In this document: positions 7,932 through 18,104 of the stretch, one piece after another
Position numbering within the stretch: position 1 is the first letter of the stretch
Layout of the letters: every line of letters starts with the position of its first letter
Assembly: GCF_031954525.1 (NCBI RefSeq)
Contig: NZ_CP134867.1
Location: 558,001-622,000, forward strand
Reading direction: 5' to 3'
Length of the DNA stretch: 64,000 nucleotides
Origin: Dyella sp. BiH032
GTDB taxonomy: Bacteria; Pseudomonadota; Gammaproteobacteria; Xanthomonadales; Rhodanobacteraceae
Translations under genes and position numbers: made by a program
The notes under the pieces: model-generated
What the model was told of the DNA's origin: nothing
The model's database searches: none
The model's input: only the letters and a program-made list of their open reading frames with translations

Positions 7932-9791
7932 TCAGTCGATGTCGAGGAAGGAACGCAGCTGCTCCGAACGGCTCGGGTGGCGCAGCTTGCGCAGGGCCTT
8001 GGCTTCGATCTGGCGAATGCGCTCGCGGGTGACATCGAACTGCTTGCCGACTTCCTCGAGGGTGTGGTCGGTGTTCATGTCGATGCCGAAGCGCATGCGC
8101 AGCACCTTCGCTTCCCGCGGGGTGAGGCCGGCGAGCACTTCGCGCACGGTTTCCATCAGGCCCGTTTCCGTCGCCGACTCGATCGGCGAACTGGCGTTGG
8201 TGTCCTCGATGAAGTCGCCCAGATGCGAGTCTTCGTCGTCGCCGATGGGGGTTTCCATCGAGATCGGTTCCTTCGCGATCTTGAGCACCTTGCGGATCTT
8301 GTCCTCGGGCATCTCCATCTCCTTGGCCAGCTCCTCCGGCGTCGGCTCGCGGCCGAACTGCTGGAGCATCTGGCGGGAGATGCGGTTGAGCTTGTTGATC
8401 GTCTCGATCATGTGGACCGGGATGCGGATGGTGCGCGCCTGGTCCGCGATGGAGCGGGTGATGGCCTGGCGGATCCACCACGTGGCGTACGTGGAGAACT
8501 TGTAGCCGCGACGGTATTCGAACTTGTCCACCGCCTTCATCAAACCGATGTTGCCTTCCTGGATCAGGTCCAGGAACTGCAGGCCGCGGTTGGTGTACTT
8601 CTTGGCGATGGAGATCACCAGACGCAGGTTGGCCTCCACCATTTCCTTCTTGGCGCGACGGGCCTTGGCCTCGCCGACCGACATGGTGCGGTTGATTTCC
8701 TTGATGTCGGTGAGCGGCAGGAACAGCTTGTGCTCGATGGCGGCAAGCTTTTCCTGCTCGGCGTCGATCGATTCCTTGTAGGTCTTGATGTTCGGCGACC
8801 ACTTCTGGCGCTTGCGGCCCAGCTCGTTCGCCCACTCGAGGTTGCCCTCGTTGCTGGGGAAGGTCTTGATGAACTCGGCCTTGGGCATCTTCACCTGCTT
8901 GACGAAGATGTCCATGAGCACGCGCTCGTGGTGGCGGATGTCGTTGACCACTTCGCGCAGTTTGCGCACGAAGCTGTCGATCAGCGCGGACGGGAGCTTG
9001 AGCTTGAGGAATTCCTCGGCCATCTGCTCGCGCAGCTTGGTGATCTTCTTGTCGTTGATGTCCGTGACCTTGGCCGCGGCTTTCTGGAACTTGCCGTAGT
9101 AGTCGCGCAGCAGTTCCATGCGGCGCTTGACTTCTTCCGGGTCCGGACCGGTCGGGCCGGCTTCCTCGTCCTCGGCGGCGCCTTCGGTCTCGTCGTCCTC
9201 GTCGGTCTCGGCGTCGCTGTCGGCGGCTTCTTCCTCGGCGGCGGCCAGGGCGGCGTCGGCGGCTTCCTCCAGGTCGGCGAAGCCGGCCAGGATCTCGCTC
9301 AGGCGGCGCTTGCCGTCCAGGTGCTGGTCGTATTCCTCCAGCAGCATCTCAATGGTGAGCGGGAAGCTGGCCAGCGCGGTCTGGACCTGGCCCAGGCCTT
9401 CCTCGATGCGCTTGGCGATGGCAATTTCGCCTTCGCGGGTGAGCAGTTCGACGGTGCCCATCTCGCGCATGTACATGCGCACGGGGTCGGTGGTGCGGCC
9501 CACTTCGGAGTCGACGGCGGACAGCAGCGCGACGGCTTCTTCGGCCGCGGCTTCGTCGTCGGTGGCGGTGCCGCTGGCGGTGTCGGCCAGCGGGTCGGCG
9601 TCCGGGGCGGCATCGTGCACTTCGATGCCCACGCCCTTGAGGACGGCCATGATGTCTTCGATCTGCTCAGGATCGACGATGTCGTCGGGCAGGTGGTCGT
9701 TGATTTCGGCGTAGGTCAGGTAGCCCTGCTCGAGACCTTTGGAAATGAGCGCCTTGATTTCGGACTGTTGCTCGGGAGCTTTGCTGTTCAT
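7932..9791 (-). CDS. rpoD: RNA polymerase sigma factor RpoD (sigma-70)
   Basis: Primary sigma factor of 619 residues. Order of regions: sigma 1.1 at the N-terminus, region 1.2 ([21 protein letters not shown]), a long acidic non-conserved region ([20 protein letters not shown]), region 2.1-2.4 ([41 protein letters not shown]), region 3, and region 4.2 ([20 protein letters not shown]) ending RSFLDID. It directs core polymerase to housekeeping promoters. It lies alone, without dnaG or rpsU upstream inside the 167-base gap before dtd. Confidence 0.98.
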   Translation of the reverse strand: MNSKAPEQQSEIKALISKGLEQGYLTYAEINDHLPDDIVDPEQIEDIMAVLKGVGIEVHDAAPDADPLADTASGTATDDEAAAEEAVALLSAVDSEVGRTTDPVRMYMREMGTVELLTREGEIAIAKRIEEGLGQVQTALASFPLTIEMLLEEYDQHLDGKRRLSEILAGFADLEEAADAALAAAEEEAADSDAETDEDDETEGAAEDEEAGPTGPDPEEVKRRMELLRDYYGKFQKAAAKVTDINDKKITKLREQMAEEFLKLKLPSALIDSFVRKLREVVNDIRHHERVLMDIFVKQVKMPKAEFIKTFPSNEGNLEWANELGRKRQKWSPNIKTYKESIDAEQEKLAAIEHKLFLPLTDIKEINRTMSVGEAKARRAKKEMVEANLRLVISIAKKYTNRGLQFLDLIQEGNIGLMKAVDKFEYRRGYKFSTYATWWIRQAITRSIADQARTIRIPVHMIETINKLNRISRQMLQQFGREPTPEELAKEMEMPEDKIRKVLKIAKEPISMETPIGDDEDSHLGDFIEDTNASSPIESATETGLMETVREVLAGLTPREAKVLRMRFGIDMNTDHTLEEVGKQFDVTRERIRQIEAKALRKLRHPSRSEQLRSFLDID

Positions 9792-9958
9792 ACCTACCGC
9801 CGCATATGCAGGAACCGGTCAGTATAGCGATGTGATGCTTTTTTGACCAGTTTTCAAGTGAAAAATCTGGGCACCCGGTACACGCAAAAAGCGCGCCAAG
9901 CACCCGCCGTTTGGGAAGTTTTTTCGAGAATCGTCGCGGCCTCGCATAGGGTCCGCGG

Positions 9959-10399
9959 TCATGGCGTTTCGAGCCAGAAGGTGACTGGTCCATCGTTGAC
10001 CAGCTGGACCTTCATATGGGCACCGAACCGGCCGATTTCCACCCTGGGGTGCGCATCCCGCGCCAATTCGACGAGCCGGTCGAACCAACGGCGGCCCTGT
10101 TCGGGCGACGCGGCGGTGGTGAAGCTTGGCCGCATGCCGGAACGGGTGTCGGCGGCCAGGGTGAACTGGCTGACCAGGAGCAGATCGCCGCCGGTGTCCT
10201 TGAGCGAACGGTTCATGCGGCCCTGCTCGTCGGCGAAGACGCGGTAGCCGAGGAGACGTTCGAGCATGCGGCGGGTACTGGCTTCGTCGTCGGTCGGCTG
10301 GACGGCGACCAGGGCGAGCAGGCCAGGGCCGATGGCGCCGACGGTTTCGTCGTCGACGTCGACGCGGGCGGAAAGGACGCGCTGGATCAGGGCGATCAT
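9959..10399 (-). CDS. dtd: D-aminoacyl-tRNA deacylase
   Basis: Proofreading enzyme that hydrolyses D-amino acids (and Gly from tRNA-Ala) mischarged on tRNA. The family signatures [17 protein letters not shown] and [12 protein letters not shown] (cross-subunit GP motif) are both present; 146 residues is the usual length. The start is ATG 10399; the codon before it is an in-frame TTG. Upstream of rpoD in the same direction. Confidence 0.95.
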   Translation of the reverse strand: MIALIQRVLSARVDVDDETVGAIGPGLLALVAVQPTDDEASTRRMLERLLGYRVFADEQGRMNRSLKDTGGDLLLVSQFTLAADTRSGMRPSFTTAASPEQGRRWFDRLVELARDAHPRVEIGRFGAHMKVQLVNDGPVTFWLETP

Positions 10400-10525
10400 C
10401 AATGAACGATTGGCATGGAGGGCGGCGCAAGGTTACCCACAAAACGACGTAGCGGCAGGAATGTGCACGGCTCGAGCCGCCGCGCGGGCCGGAGGCGCGG
10501 CGTCTGCGGCTACACTGCGCCGCTT

Positions 10526-11434
10526 ATGCGCCTGGATATCTACCTTCTCTACTTGTTGCTGCGTCTCGTCGGCCGGCTGCCGTTGCGCATGCTGCATGGC
10601 TTCGGCGCGCTGCTGGGGCGGCTGTCCCTGCGGCTGGACGGCAAGGCCGTGCGCAATACCGACGTGAACCTGCGCATCACCCGGCCCGGCCTGGACGCGA
10701 CGGCGCGCCGGGCGTTGCTGCGCGAGGTCATGATCGAGAGCGGAAAGTCCATCACCGAGATCGCCAAGATCTGGGGCAGCGATGCCGAACGCGCGCTGGA
10801 CCTGGTGCGCGAGGTGCGTGGCGAGGCACTGTTCGATGCGGCGCTGGCCTCGGGCAAGGGCGTGATCATCGCCGCGCCGCACCTGGGCTGCTGGGAGCTG
10901 CTGAACTACTGGCTGTGCCGCAAGACGCCGATGGCCATCCTGTACCGTCCGCCGCGCATCGAGGCGATCGAAGGCTTGCTGCGCAAGGCGCGCGGCGCGC
11001 TGGCGCCGGAGCAGGTGCGGGCCGAGGGGGCGGGCGTACGCACGCTGTTCAAGCGCCTGGGCGCCGGCGGCACGGTGGGCATCCTGCCGGACCAGAAGCC
11101 GCGCGAGGGCGAGGGCCAGTTCGCGCCGTTCTTCGGCCGGGAGGCACTGACCATGGTGCTGCTGCCCCGGCTGGCGGCCCGCACGGGGGCGACGGTGCTG
11201 TTCGCCTTCGCCGAGCGGCTACCGCGCGGAGAGGGTTATCGCATCCATCTGCTGGCGGCGCCGGAAGGTCTGGCGGATGCCGACCAGCGGGTAGCCTGCA
11301 CGGCGCTCAACCGGGGTGTGGAGGCCTGCGTGGAGCTGGCTTACGCGCAGTACCAGTGGCACTACAAGCGCTATTCGGCCAACGACCGGCCGAGCCCGTA
11401 CGACCACCCGGAGATCCTGGACGAGGGGCGCTGA
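10526..11434 (+). CDS. LpxL/HtrB-like lysophospholipid (lipid A) acyltransferase
   Basis: Inner-membrane acyltransferase of 302 residues. The catalytic H-x4-E/D motif reads HLGCWE, and the family sites ILYRPPR, GILPDQKP and TMVLLPRLAARTG follow; the N-terminus is a hydrophobic anchor. The family adds secondary acyl chains to Kdo2-lipid A or related lipids. The start is the ATG at 10526, just before a hydrophobic helix. It opens the surface-glycan cluster, which fits lipid A or LPS work, but lauroyl versus other specificity cannot be told. Confidence 0.87.
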   Translation: MRLDIYLLYLLLRLVGRLPLRMLHGFGALLGRLSLRLDGKAVRNTDVNLRITRPGLDATARRALLREVMIESGKSITEIAKIWGSDAERALDLVREVRGEALFDAALASGKGVIIAAPHLGCWELLNYWLCRKTPMAILYRPPRIEAIEGLLRKARGALAPEQVRAEGAGVRTLFKRLGAGGTVGILPDQKPREGEGQFAPFFGREALTMVLLPRLAARTGATVLFAFAERLPRGEGYRIHLLAAPEGLADADQRVACTALNRGVEACVELAYAQYQWHYKRYSANDRPSPYDHPEILDEGR

Positions 11435-11437
11435 GCC

Positions 11438-11773
11438 TCAGCCGGGGTCGTTCGCGTCCCGCTCGACGCGGCGCAGGAACACGGTCATTTCCTTCTCGGC
11501 CTGCTTGTCGCCGCGCCCCTGCGCGGCGGCGATGCCCTGGCGCCAGGCCTCGGCGGCGCCGGCGCGGTCGTCCGTCGCCAGCAGGGCCTTGCCGAGCAGT
11601 TTCCAGGCAGCGGAATAGTGCGGGTCGAAGCGCACGGCCTGGCGCAGTTCCACGGCCGCAGCTGGCGCGTCGCCGGCGCTCAGCAGGGCGTTTCCGAGCG
11701 AGAAGCGCAGCAAGGCGCCGTCGCGGGGGCCGCCGCACTGGGCGCGCAGGTTGGCGATCAGCGCGGCGTTCAT
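11438..11773 (-). CDS. Tetratricopeptide-repeat protein
   Basis: 111 residues containing about three TPR units (LRFSLGNALLSAGDAPAAAVELRQAV, in part; AAWKLLGKALLATDDRAGAA). The start at 11773 lies eight bases after the stop of the GT39 gene, so the two are probably co-transcribed. No export signal is visible. Likely a protein-protein interaction module; partner unknown. Confidence 0.8.
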   Translation of the reverse strand: MNAALIANLRAQCGGPRDGALLRFSLGNALLSAGDAPAAAVELRQAVRFDPHYSAAWKLLGKALLATDDRAGAAEAWRQGIAAAQGRGDKQAEKEMTVFLRRVERDANDPG

Positions 11774-11780
11774 CGGCGGC

Positions 11781-13487
11781 TTACTGCAAGGCGCGGTAGC
11801 GCCAGGCATCGACTTGGTAGATGCGGGTCGGATGCGGCGGCTCCGGCGGCGTGTGGCCGGCGCGCTGGGCGGCCAGCGAGGCGGCCGGCCAGATCACCAC
11901 CCAGCTGGAGCGGAACGGCTGCACCAGCAACGGATAGCGCAGGTCGGCGGCATCGAGCTTCTCCGGCCGGGTGATGATCAGTCCGTTCGGATGGGCACGG
12001 GCGAAGGCCTGGATGGACTCGCCTTCATTGAGCCGCTCGATCGGCCGGGTGATGCGGCCTTCGAAGTGAAACTGGCCTTCGTAGTTGCCGACGTAGCCGA
12101 TGGCCCGACCCTCGGCATCCGCGGCACCCAGCAGCTGGGCGGCGGGGCGCAGGTCGAAGTTTTGCCACATAGTCAGGGTGAACAGCGTGTTGAGCGCCAG
12201 CGTGCCCACCAGGCCGGCGATGGCCAGGCGGCGCAGCTCGCCGCGGCCGCGCAGCAGCAGCAGCGCGCCAAGCACCACGAACACGATGCTGAAGAAGCGG
12301 CTGTACTGCGAGGTGGCGTCGATGAACTCGCCATGCATGACGTTGTGCGCCACCAGGTTCGGCAGCACGAACAGGAACACCGCGAACAGCAGGCCGCCGA
12401 CGCCCAGCGGCCAAGTGCCCAGCCATGCCGAGTTGGCCAGCGCGGGGCGTTTCTCGCGCAGTACGGCGATGGCGCCGGCCAGCAGCAGCGCTGCCCCGGC
12501 GAACTCCGGCAGCGGGTAATACAGCTGCTTGCCGCTGATCAGCGAGAACGCGACGAGGATCGGCAGCAGCCAGCACAGGCCGAAGCGAATGCCCGGCTCC
12601 AGCGGGCGGCGCAGGGCGCCCAGGGCCACCCAGGCGCGCGGCCAGCCGCTGAAGGGGAACAGCAGCGCCGGAATCATCGGCAGGTACCACCAGAACGGGC
12701 GGGCGTGATCGAACGCGTCCACCACGCGGCCGGCCGTCTGGGTGAAGAACAGGCGCTGGCGATACGCCTCGCCGCCGCTGAAGCCGGCGGGCAGCGCCCA
12801 GGCCAGCAGGATGGCGCCGCCCAGCAGCATGGCCAGCACGCCACGGCCGTACCAGCGGACGCGGTGGGTATTGGCCCAGCTGCTCCACAGCGGGCCGAGC
12901 AGCCAGGGGAAGGCGATGTGCAGGAACATCACCGGGCCCTTGGTCATCAGGCCCGCGCCGATGCACAGGCCGAACAGCAGCCAGCGCGGCTCCTCGCGGT
13001 CGGTCTTCGGCGTGAGGCACAGCAGTGCGGCCAGCACCCACACGGCCAGCAGCACCTCGTACATGATCTGCAGGCCGAACAGGAACGCATAGGCCAGCGC
13101 CAGCAGCATCCACGGCGCGCCCTTGGCCACCCACGGGCGGTTGGGGAACAGGCGCCGCGCCAGGGTCGCCAGCAGCACCAGTTCGGTGCCGCCGAAGATC
13201 ACCTCGAGGATGCGCGGCCAGACGTCGTTGACCCCGAACACGAACCAGCCGGCGTGGATCAGCCAGAACAGCAGCGGCACCTTTTCGCTGTAGGGCTCGC
13301 CATTGATGTGCGGCACCAGCCAGTGGCCGTGGTTCCACATCTCCCACGCCACGGCGAGGGTGCGGGTGGAATACAGGGGCATCGGCCCGTGCGAGAAGAT
13401 CGCCAGCAGGGCGACCGCGGTCCACAGCGGCAGCCAGGGCCACAGGGATCGCAGGTGTTCGGAACGGCTGTAGGCGCTGGAGGGCAC
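11781..13487 (-). CDS. GT39 (ArnT/PMT-like) membrane glycosyltransferase
   Basis: Integral inner-membrane protein of 568 residues with about a dozen hydrophobic helices. The first periplasmic loop (GPMPLYSTRTLAVAWEMWN, then INGEPYSEKVPLLFWLIH) has the acidic and YSEKPPL-like features of ArnT/PMT_2 enzymes that use polyprenyl-phosphate sugars. The likely acceptor is lipid A, a glycan or a protein. A second, similar gene lies at 21346-23073, so the cluster has two such enzymes. Confidence 0.85.
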   Translation of the reverse strand: MPSSAYSRSEHLRSLWPWLPLWTAVALLAIFSHGPMPLYSTRTLAVAWEMWNHGHWLVPHINGEPYSEKVPLLFWLIHAGWFVFGVNDVWPRILEVIFGGTELVLLATLARRLFPNRPWVAKGAPWMLLALAYAFLFGLQIMYEVLLAVWVLAALLCLTPKTDREEPRWLLFGLCIGAGLMTKGPVMFLHIAFPWLLGPLWSSWANTHRVRWYGRGVLAMLLGGAILLAWALPAGFSGGEAYRQRLFFTQTAGRVVDAFDHARPFWWYLPMIPALLFPFSGWPRAWVALGALRRPLEPGIRFGLCWLLPILVAFSLISGKQLYYPLPEFAGAALLLAGAIAVLREKRPALANSAWLGTWPLGVGGLLFAVFLFVLPNLVAHNVMHGEFIDATSQYSRFFSIVFVVLGALLLLRGRGELRRLAIAGLVGTLALNTLFTLTMWQNFDLRPAAQLLGAADAEGRAIGYVGNYEGQFHFEGRITRPIERLNEGESIQAFARAHPNGLIITRPEKLDAADLRYPLLVQPFRSSWVVIWPAASLAAQRAGHTPPEPPHPTRIYQVDAWRYRALQ

Positions 13488-13578
13488 GGGCGGCTTCTTT
13501 CTCAGAGATGTTGCGATTCTAGTGCGGCCGGGCTTTCCGGTCGCTCAGCGAGTGCGGCGCCGTTCACACCGCGTCCTA

Positions 13579-14619
13579 TCAGCCCTTCGGCCAGCGGGCC
13601 GGACCCCAGTAGCCGATGCGGCGGCGCAGCTTGAGCTTGCGCCACCAGTTGCGCGGCTTGGGCCGGCGATTGCGCCCGCCCTTGGCGATGAAGGCGTCGA
13701 TCGCGTCCAGCACGCGCTCGCTGGAATGGCCGTCGCGGTAGGGGTGGATGGCGTCCGCGTATTCCCGGATGGCCTGCATCAGCTCGGGCGGGCGGCTGAG
13801 GGCGCGGCGGATCGCCGGCTCGAACTGGGCCGGGTCGTCGATATCGATGAGCTGCGGGCCTGGACGCCGATTCTTGAAGGTCACCACCGGCTTGCCGGTG
13901 AGCAAGAACTCGTTGAGCGCGGACGAGGTGTCCGAGCACATCAGATCAGCCTGCGGGAACAGCTCCAGGATGTTGTCGTTCTCGGCGAAGGTCAGGTGCT
14001 CGCCTTGCAGCGCCTTGAACTTGGCGATCGTCTCCGGGTTCATCTTCGGGTGGAAGGTGACGATCCAGCGCCATTCGCCGCTCTGCGACAGGCGCTTCAC
14101 TTCCTCGTAGAGGGTCTCGGCCGCGCTCCACGAGGGCGAGAACGTGGAGTGGTAAAGGATCACCGGTTTCTCGCGCACGGGCGGCAGCGGGCCGGCGATC
14201 TCTTTCATGAAGGGGTCGAGCTTGGGCCAGCCGGTCTCGGCCACCGCGAAGTGGCCCATCTCGTCGGCCAGGGCCTGGAACTTGGCGGTATCGCGCGGGC
14301 CGGTGGTGCAGTACAGATCAAAGAAGCCGCGGATATAGATGTGGCGCGGCTTGCCGGCGTCGAAGCCGTGGAAGGTCTCCACCTTCACGCCGGGAAAGAA
14401 GTGCGGCAGGTGGTTGGACGAGGTGATGCAGGCGATGGGTTTCCATGCGCGCACTTCATTCACCGTGAGCAGCTGCTCGCCTTCAACCAGGTCTTCCGCG
14501 CCCGGACCATCGAAGAACCAGGCTGCTTCGTCGCCGCGGGCGCGGATGGCTTCCTGGACGGGGCGCAGGATGGCCAGCGCGTAGCGCTCCGAGCCGTAGA
14601 GAAGGTAGTGCTTGGGCAT
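13579..14619 (-). CDS. CDP-glycerol glycerophosphotransferase-like protein
   Basis: 346 residues, with GT-B-like C-terminal half containing ILYHSTFSPSWS, the SDTSSALNEFLLTGKPVVTF segment and HPYRDGHSSERVLDAI typical of the TagB/TagF-like and capsule/LPS phosphotransferase superfamily. It starts at ATG 14619, two bases after the stop of the GT2 gene, so they are one operon. Its role in a Gram-negative surface polymer or LPS core phosphate-type modification is inferred. Confidence 0.82.
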   Translation of the reverse strand: MPKHYLLYGSERYALAILRPVQEAIRARGDEAAWFFDGPGAEDLVEGEQLLTVNEVRAWKPIACITSSNHLPHFFPGVKVETFHGFDAGKPRHIYIRGFFDLYCTTGPRDTAKFQALADEMGHFAVAETGWPKLDPFMKEIAGPLPPVREKPVILYHSTFSPSWSAAETLYEEVKRLSQSGEWRWIVTFHPKMNPETIAKFKALQGEHLTFAENDNILELFPQADLMCSDTSSALNEFLLTGKPVVTFKNRRPGPQLIDIDDPAQFEPAIRRALSRPPELMQAIREYADAIHPYRDGHSSERVLDAIDAFIAKGGRNRRPKPRNWWRKLKLRRRIGYWGPARWPKG

Positions 14620-14621
14620 GG

Positions 14622-15437
14622 TCAGCGATCGATTCCGTGACGGGTCAGGGCATGGGCCGCGCTTTCCAGCGAGGCCGGGTTGTGGCGCATTTCGTAGTAG
14701 CGCATGCGCTTGTACACCGCGTACGAAGCGGCGGTCTGCGCGATCGCGTAGCCGCGCCAGCCGTCCAGGAAGGCGAGGCGGAACACATAGTCCTTGAGGA
14801 AAGCCAGCGCGAACACGAACGGCGTCTGCCACATGCGCACGGGCTTGCCCTTCTCCAGCCAGTCGCGGCACTTCAGCTCCGCATAGCGCAACACCTTGAT
14901 CTGCTTCTCCGGCAGGCTGGGGTTGTTCTCGTGGTTGAAACGCGCTTGGAAAGTGACCGAGGGGCCGTCGAAGCGCAGCGATTCGTGCACGCGCACGTCC
15001 GCCCAGCGGGCGCGGTCGCGGTGGTAGAGGCGGGCCATCTTCTCGCCCATGGAGGGCAGGTAGAAGCGCATCGGCGCGCCCATGTAGATGGTGGCGCGGC
15101 GCAGGTAGGCGGCGCAGGCGTCGCTGGCCATCAGCGCCGGGAGCTTCGCAACCATTTCCTCGGCCAGGGCCGGGGTGAGGTATTCGTCCGCGTCCAGCGC
15201 CAGGATCCAGTCGTGGTTGCACTGCGTGGTGGCGAAGTTGCGCTGCGGGCCGAAGCCCAGCCACTCCTGGTGCACCACCCGGGCCCCGTGGGCCTGGGCG
15301 ATCGCCACCGTGTCGTCGGTGCTGCCGCTGTCGATCACGACCTTCTCGGCGGCAAACGGCACGCTGTCCAGGCAACGGGCAATGTTCTTCGCCTCGTTGT
15401 AGGTCATGACGACGAGGGTGAGCGGGAGAGTTTGCAT
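14622..15437 (-). CDS. GT2 glycosyltransferase, WaaE/KdtX-like
   Basis: Cytosolic GT-A glycosyltransferase of 271 residues. Motifs in order: VVMTYNEAKNIARCLDSV, VIDSGSTDDT, LALDADEYLTP (DxD-like metal site) and the arm VRVHESLRFDG seen in WaaE (LPS core beta-1,4-glucosyltransferase). It is first gene of a minus-strand run with the CDP-glycerol-transferase-like gene. Sugar and acceptor are inferred only from family resemblance. Confidence 0.88.
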   Translation of the reverse strand: MQTLPLTLVVMTYNEAKNIARCLDSVPFAAEKVVIDSGSTDDTVAIAQAHGARVVHQEWLGFGPQRNFATTQCNHDWILALDADEYLTPALAEEMVAKLPALMASDACAAYLRRATIYMGAPMRFYLPSMGEKMARLYHRDRARWADVRVHESLRFDGPSVTFQARFNHENNPSLPEKQIKVLRYAELKCRDWLEKGKPVRMWQTPFVFALAFLKDYVFRLAFLDGWRGYAIAQTAASYAVYKRMRYYEMRHNPASLESAAHALTRHGIDR

Positions 15438-16203
15438 CGCGCAATATTGCCTGATGCGTTCCGAAAATTTAACCGGCTATTGAGCGCCGGCGATCCCGTA
15501 TGGCTGAAATGAAGGCGCTTCATAAAACGGGGCGCCTTGCTATCAGGGCGGATCTCAATAATGGGTAGAGCCTAGCCTTGGCAGGCAGACGGCGATCGAA
15601 ACGATTCGGACCACCGCGCCTTTTTGGCGATTGGAGTCTTAATTCAAGGTCCGAACTATCGGCTTGGGGTTATGCGGCTCCATCGATGGATTCCGGACGC
15701 CGATATTCAATGAGATCGCTTTTTTTAATTTCGCTGGATAATCAGGCGTGGATTTCCACGCCAGGCTACTGGCGCCGAACGCGAGAAGATTTCGTTCCAA
15801 AAGCTCCTCCGCTCGTCGATCGCCGTTACGGGCATTTATCCGCGCCCGGCAACGCCCCGACAGGCAGACGTCAGCCTCGGGCACCAGAATCAGAAATGGG
15901 AACAAGAGCGCAGGCTGCGGTTGGGGGCTTGCCTTCGCGCGCCGTTGGCCTTGGGGAAAGCGCCGATGCTGCTGCAGCCGATCACTCGTTTATCGGCTGC
16001 CTACGGGGTACCTCTGGAGCGAAGTAGGGGCGCTCGACTCGACGACGGCGGCCATGGCATCGAGCGATCGAAAAATCCAACGAGTCACCTCGGGGTCAGG
16101 CGGCTTCAAAGAATTTGCCCCCAATCGTCATGGATTGCTGGCGCTTTGTTGTAGACGAATGAGTAGCGGCGCTCTTGGCGGGGCCGAATGACGAGGGTGG
16201 CGC
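15438..16203. other. 766-base gap without a confident gene
   Basis: Divergent intergenic region between the WaaE-like gene (minus) and the unknown transferase (plus). Its composition is visibly lower in GC than the flanking genes. Short open frames exist on both strands (for example 15578-16027 and 15639-15905), but none shows a recognisable protein pattern or clear ribosome site. It must carry promoters for both operons, and may be the scar of earlier gene exchange. Confidence 0.6.
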
Positions 16204-17133
16204 ATGGCGGGTGGCGTGACGGGGACGACAGCGATGGATGACCGGCGTCCGCTGGTGATGGGTGCGGCGGCTGGTTACGAACCCGGCAAAGTCCGGCTGT
16301 TCTTGCAGAGCCTGGTGGCGACGGGGTTTCAGGGAACCCTGGTGTTCTTCATCTATCGCAGCCAGGAGACGGCTACGCGCGAGCTGGTGCGAAAGTATGC
16401 GCCGGGATTGGACGTAGAACTGGTCAAGATCCGCGGCATCCGTGAGCACGCCAAACTCGTGCGCTCCTGCATCAAGCGGCTTTTCGCCATGATGCCGGCC
16501 GAGTCCATACCTTCGCTCAAGCGCCGCCTGCTGCGGTTCCAGGGCATGCCTCATGTGACCCGCTATTTCCATTACGCCGACTACCTGGCCAAGCACGATG
16601 CTTTCTCCAGGGTGCTCCTGAGCGATGTGCGCGACGTAGTGTTCCAGTCCGATCCCTTTTTGGGATGGAGTAGCGGGCTTTACTTGGGCATGGAAAATCC
16701 CGCGCTGACGATTGCGACCGAGCCCTTCGACAGAGAATGGATCATGGACGCTTACGGCGAGGCGATGCTGGCGCGCATCGGCAGTCAACAGGTGTCATGT
16801 TCGGGCGTTACCTTCGGCGATGTGAATTCCATCAAAAAATATATCGATCAGATCCTGGCCGAGACCCTGTGGCAGCCGTTCAGCAAGATGAAGACGCGAA
16901 TTTACGATCAGGCGTTTCACAACAAATTGCTGCACGAAGGCGAGCTGGCGGACGTGCACCTTTGCCAGCCGCTCCGTTCGCCTATCGCCACCCTGGGATG
17001 CCTGGACCCGGCCGCGTTCACGCTGGCGGACGGATTTCTGCTCAATGAGGATGGCCGCCCCGCCCCGATCGTCCATCAATATGACCGCCACTCTGTACTG
17101 GTAAAGGCATTCGAGCAGAGAATGCCCGCCTGA
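16204..17133 (+). CDS. Unknown protein, putative glycosyltransferase (GT-A-like)
   Basis: 309 residues in a glycan cluster. VLLSDVRDVVFQSDPFLG looks like a DxD-type nucleotide-sugar site, followed by SGLYLGMEN and CSGVTFGDVNSIKKYI; near the end VHQYDRHSVLVKAF fits the metal-binding His of GT-A enzymes. No family can be named with certainty. The ATG at 16204 has GAGG upstream; 16234 is a possible alternative. First gene of the plus-strand run. Confidence 0.75.
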   Translation: MAGGVTGTTAMDDRRPLVMGAAAGYEPGKVRLFLQSLVATGFQGTLVFFIYRSQETATRELVRKYAPGLDVELVKIRGIREHAKLVRSCIKRLFAMMPAESIPSLKRRLLRFQGMPHVTRYFHYADYLAKHDAFSRVLLSDVRDVVFQSDPFLGWSSGLYLGMENPALTIATEPFDREWIMDAYGEAMLARIGSQQVSCSGVTFGDVNSIKKYIDQILAETLWQPFSKMKTRIYDQAFHNKLLHEGELADVHLCQPLRSPIATLGCLDPAAFTLADGFLLNEDGRPAPIVHQYDRHSVLVKAFEQRMPA

Positions 17134-17207
17134 GGACCCGCTCCTCGGAAGGCGCGGACCGTCGTCCGCGGTTACGGCCGTGAATGGCCGCAAGAACCGA
17201 CAGATCC

Positions 17208-18104
17208 ATGCCCAAACCCCACGCCCCGACAGTCTCTCTGCTGATTTCCACTTACAACTGGAAAGAGGCACTCGAATTGGTTCTGCGCAGCGCTGCCGCG
17301 CAAAGTCGTCTGCCTGACGAAGTGATCGTGATGGACGATGGTTCGCGCGAGGACACGGCTGAACTGTTGCGACGCGTCGCCAAGGGGTTCCCCGTGCCGC
17401 TGCGCCATGTATGGCAACCGGACGAGGGGTTCCGCAAGGCGCGCATCCTCAACCGGGCGATCGCGGCAGCGCGCGGCGAATATCTGATCCAGCTCGATGG
17501 CGACATGATCATGCACCGGCATTTCGTGGCCGATCACCTGGCGCTCGCCGCCCCGGGGCGGTTCCTGCAGGGAACGCGTATCCGTACCACGGTGGCCGAG
17601 ACGGCTCGGTTGCTCGCCGGTGGCGAGCCGCGGTTCGGCTGGTTCGTGGATGCCTATTTCCGGGATGACGGCGACCGCAGCACATACCATTTCGGGCGCC
17701 GCCACCACACCTTGCGCGTCCCCTGGCTGGCGCGCATCAAGAGCCGGTCCAGCGGCCACCCGATGGGGTGCAACGTAAGCTTCTGGCGCGAGGACCTGCT
17801 CCGCGTCAACGGTTACGACGAGCGCATGCACGGATATGGCAGCGAGGATCTCGAGATCGATATCCGCCTTCGCCATGCCGGGCTGCGCCGTTGCCAGATC
17901 AAATTCGCGGCGCTGGCACTGCATCTGGAGCATCCGAGCGTCGCGCCGCCCGACCCCAGCGACCCGTCCCTGCCCAACAACCGGCTCTTGTACGCGAGCC
18001 GCGACGACAGGCTCGTGCGTACCGCCCACGGCCTGGAAGCCCACTTGCCCGATTTTCGCGAACCCCCGCCCGACCTGCGCGATGCCACGGGACGCTTGGG
18101 ATGA
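17208..18104 (+). CDS. GT2 glycosyltransferase with GT7-like C-terminal domain
   Basis: 298 residues. N-terminal GT2 motifs SLLISTYNWKEALEL, VIVMDDGSRED and LIQLDGDMIMH (DxD), then GCNVSFWREDLLRVNGYDE and GYGSEDLEI, typical of the galactosyltransferase-like C-terminal domain. The start ATG 17208 gives MPKPHAPTVSLL, parallel to the paralogue at 19321; an in-frame ATG at 17184 is possible. Its stop overlaps the next start (ATGA). Closely similar to the gene at 19321-20202. Confidence 0.88.
   Translation: MPKPHAPTVSLLISTYNWKEALELVLRSAAAQSRLPDEVIVMDDGSREDTAELLRRVAKGFPVPLRHVWQPDEGFRKARILNRAIAAARGEYLIQLDGDMIMHRHFVADHLALAAPGRFLQGTRIRTTVAETARLLAGGEPRFGWFVDAYFRDDGDRSTYHFGRRHHTLRVPWLARIKSRSSGHPMGCNVSFWREDLLRVNGYDERMHGYGSEDLEIDIRLRHAGLRRCQIKFAALALHLEHPSVAPPDPSDPSLPNNRLLYASRDDRLVRTAHGLEAHLPDFREPPPDLRDATGRLG

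Noticed and set aside
7977..9827. Long open frame on the plus strand opposite rpoD
   Set aside because: Antisense shadow of rpoD in high-GC DNA; rich in His/Leu/Gly/Arg repeats, no family, no ribosome site.
15578..16191. Possible small genes in the gap before the unknown transferase
   Set aside because: Overlapping short frames on both strands, no ribosome site, no recognisable pattern; reported as a gap.
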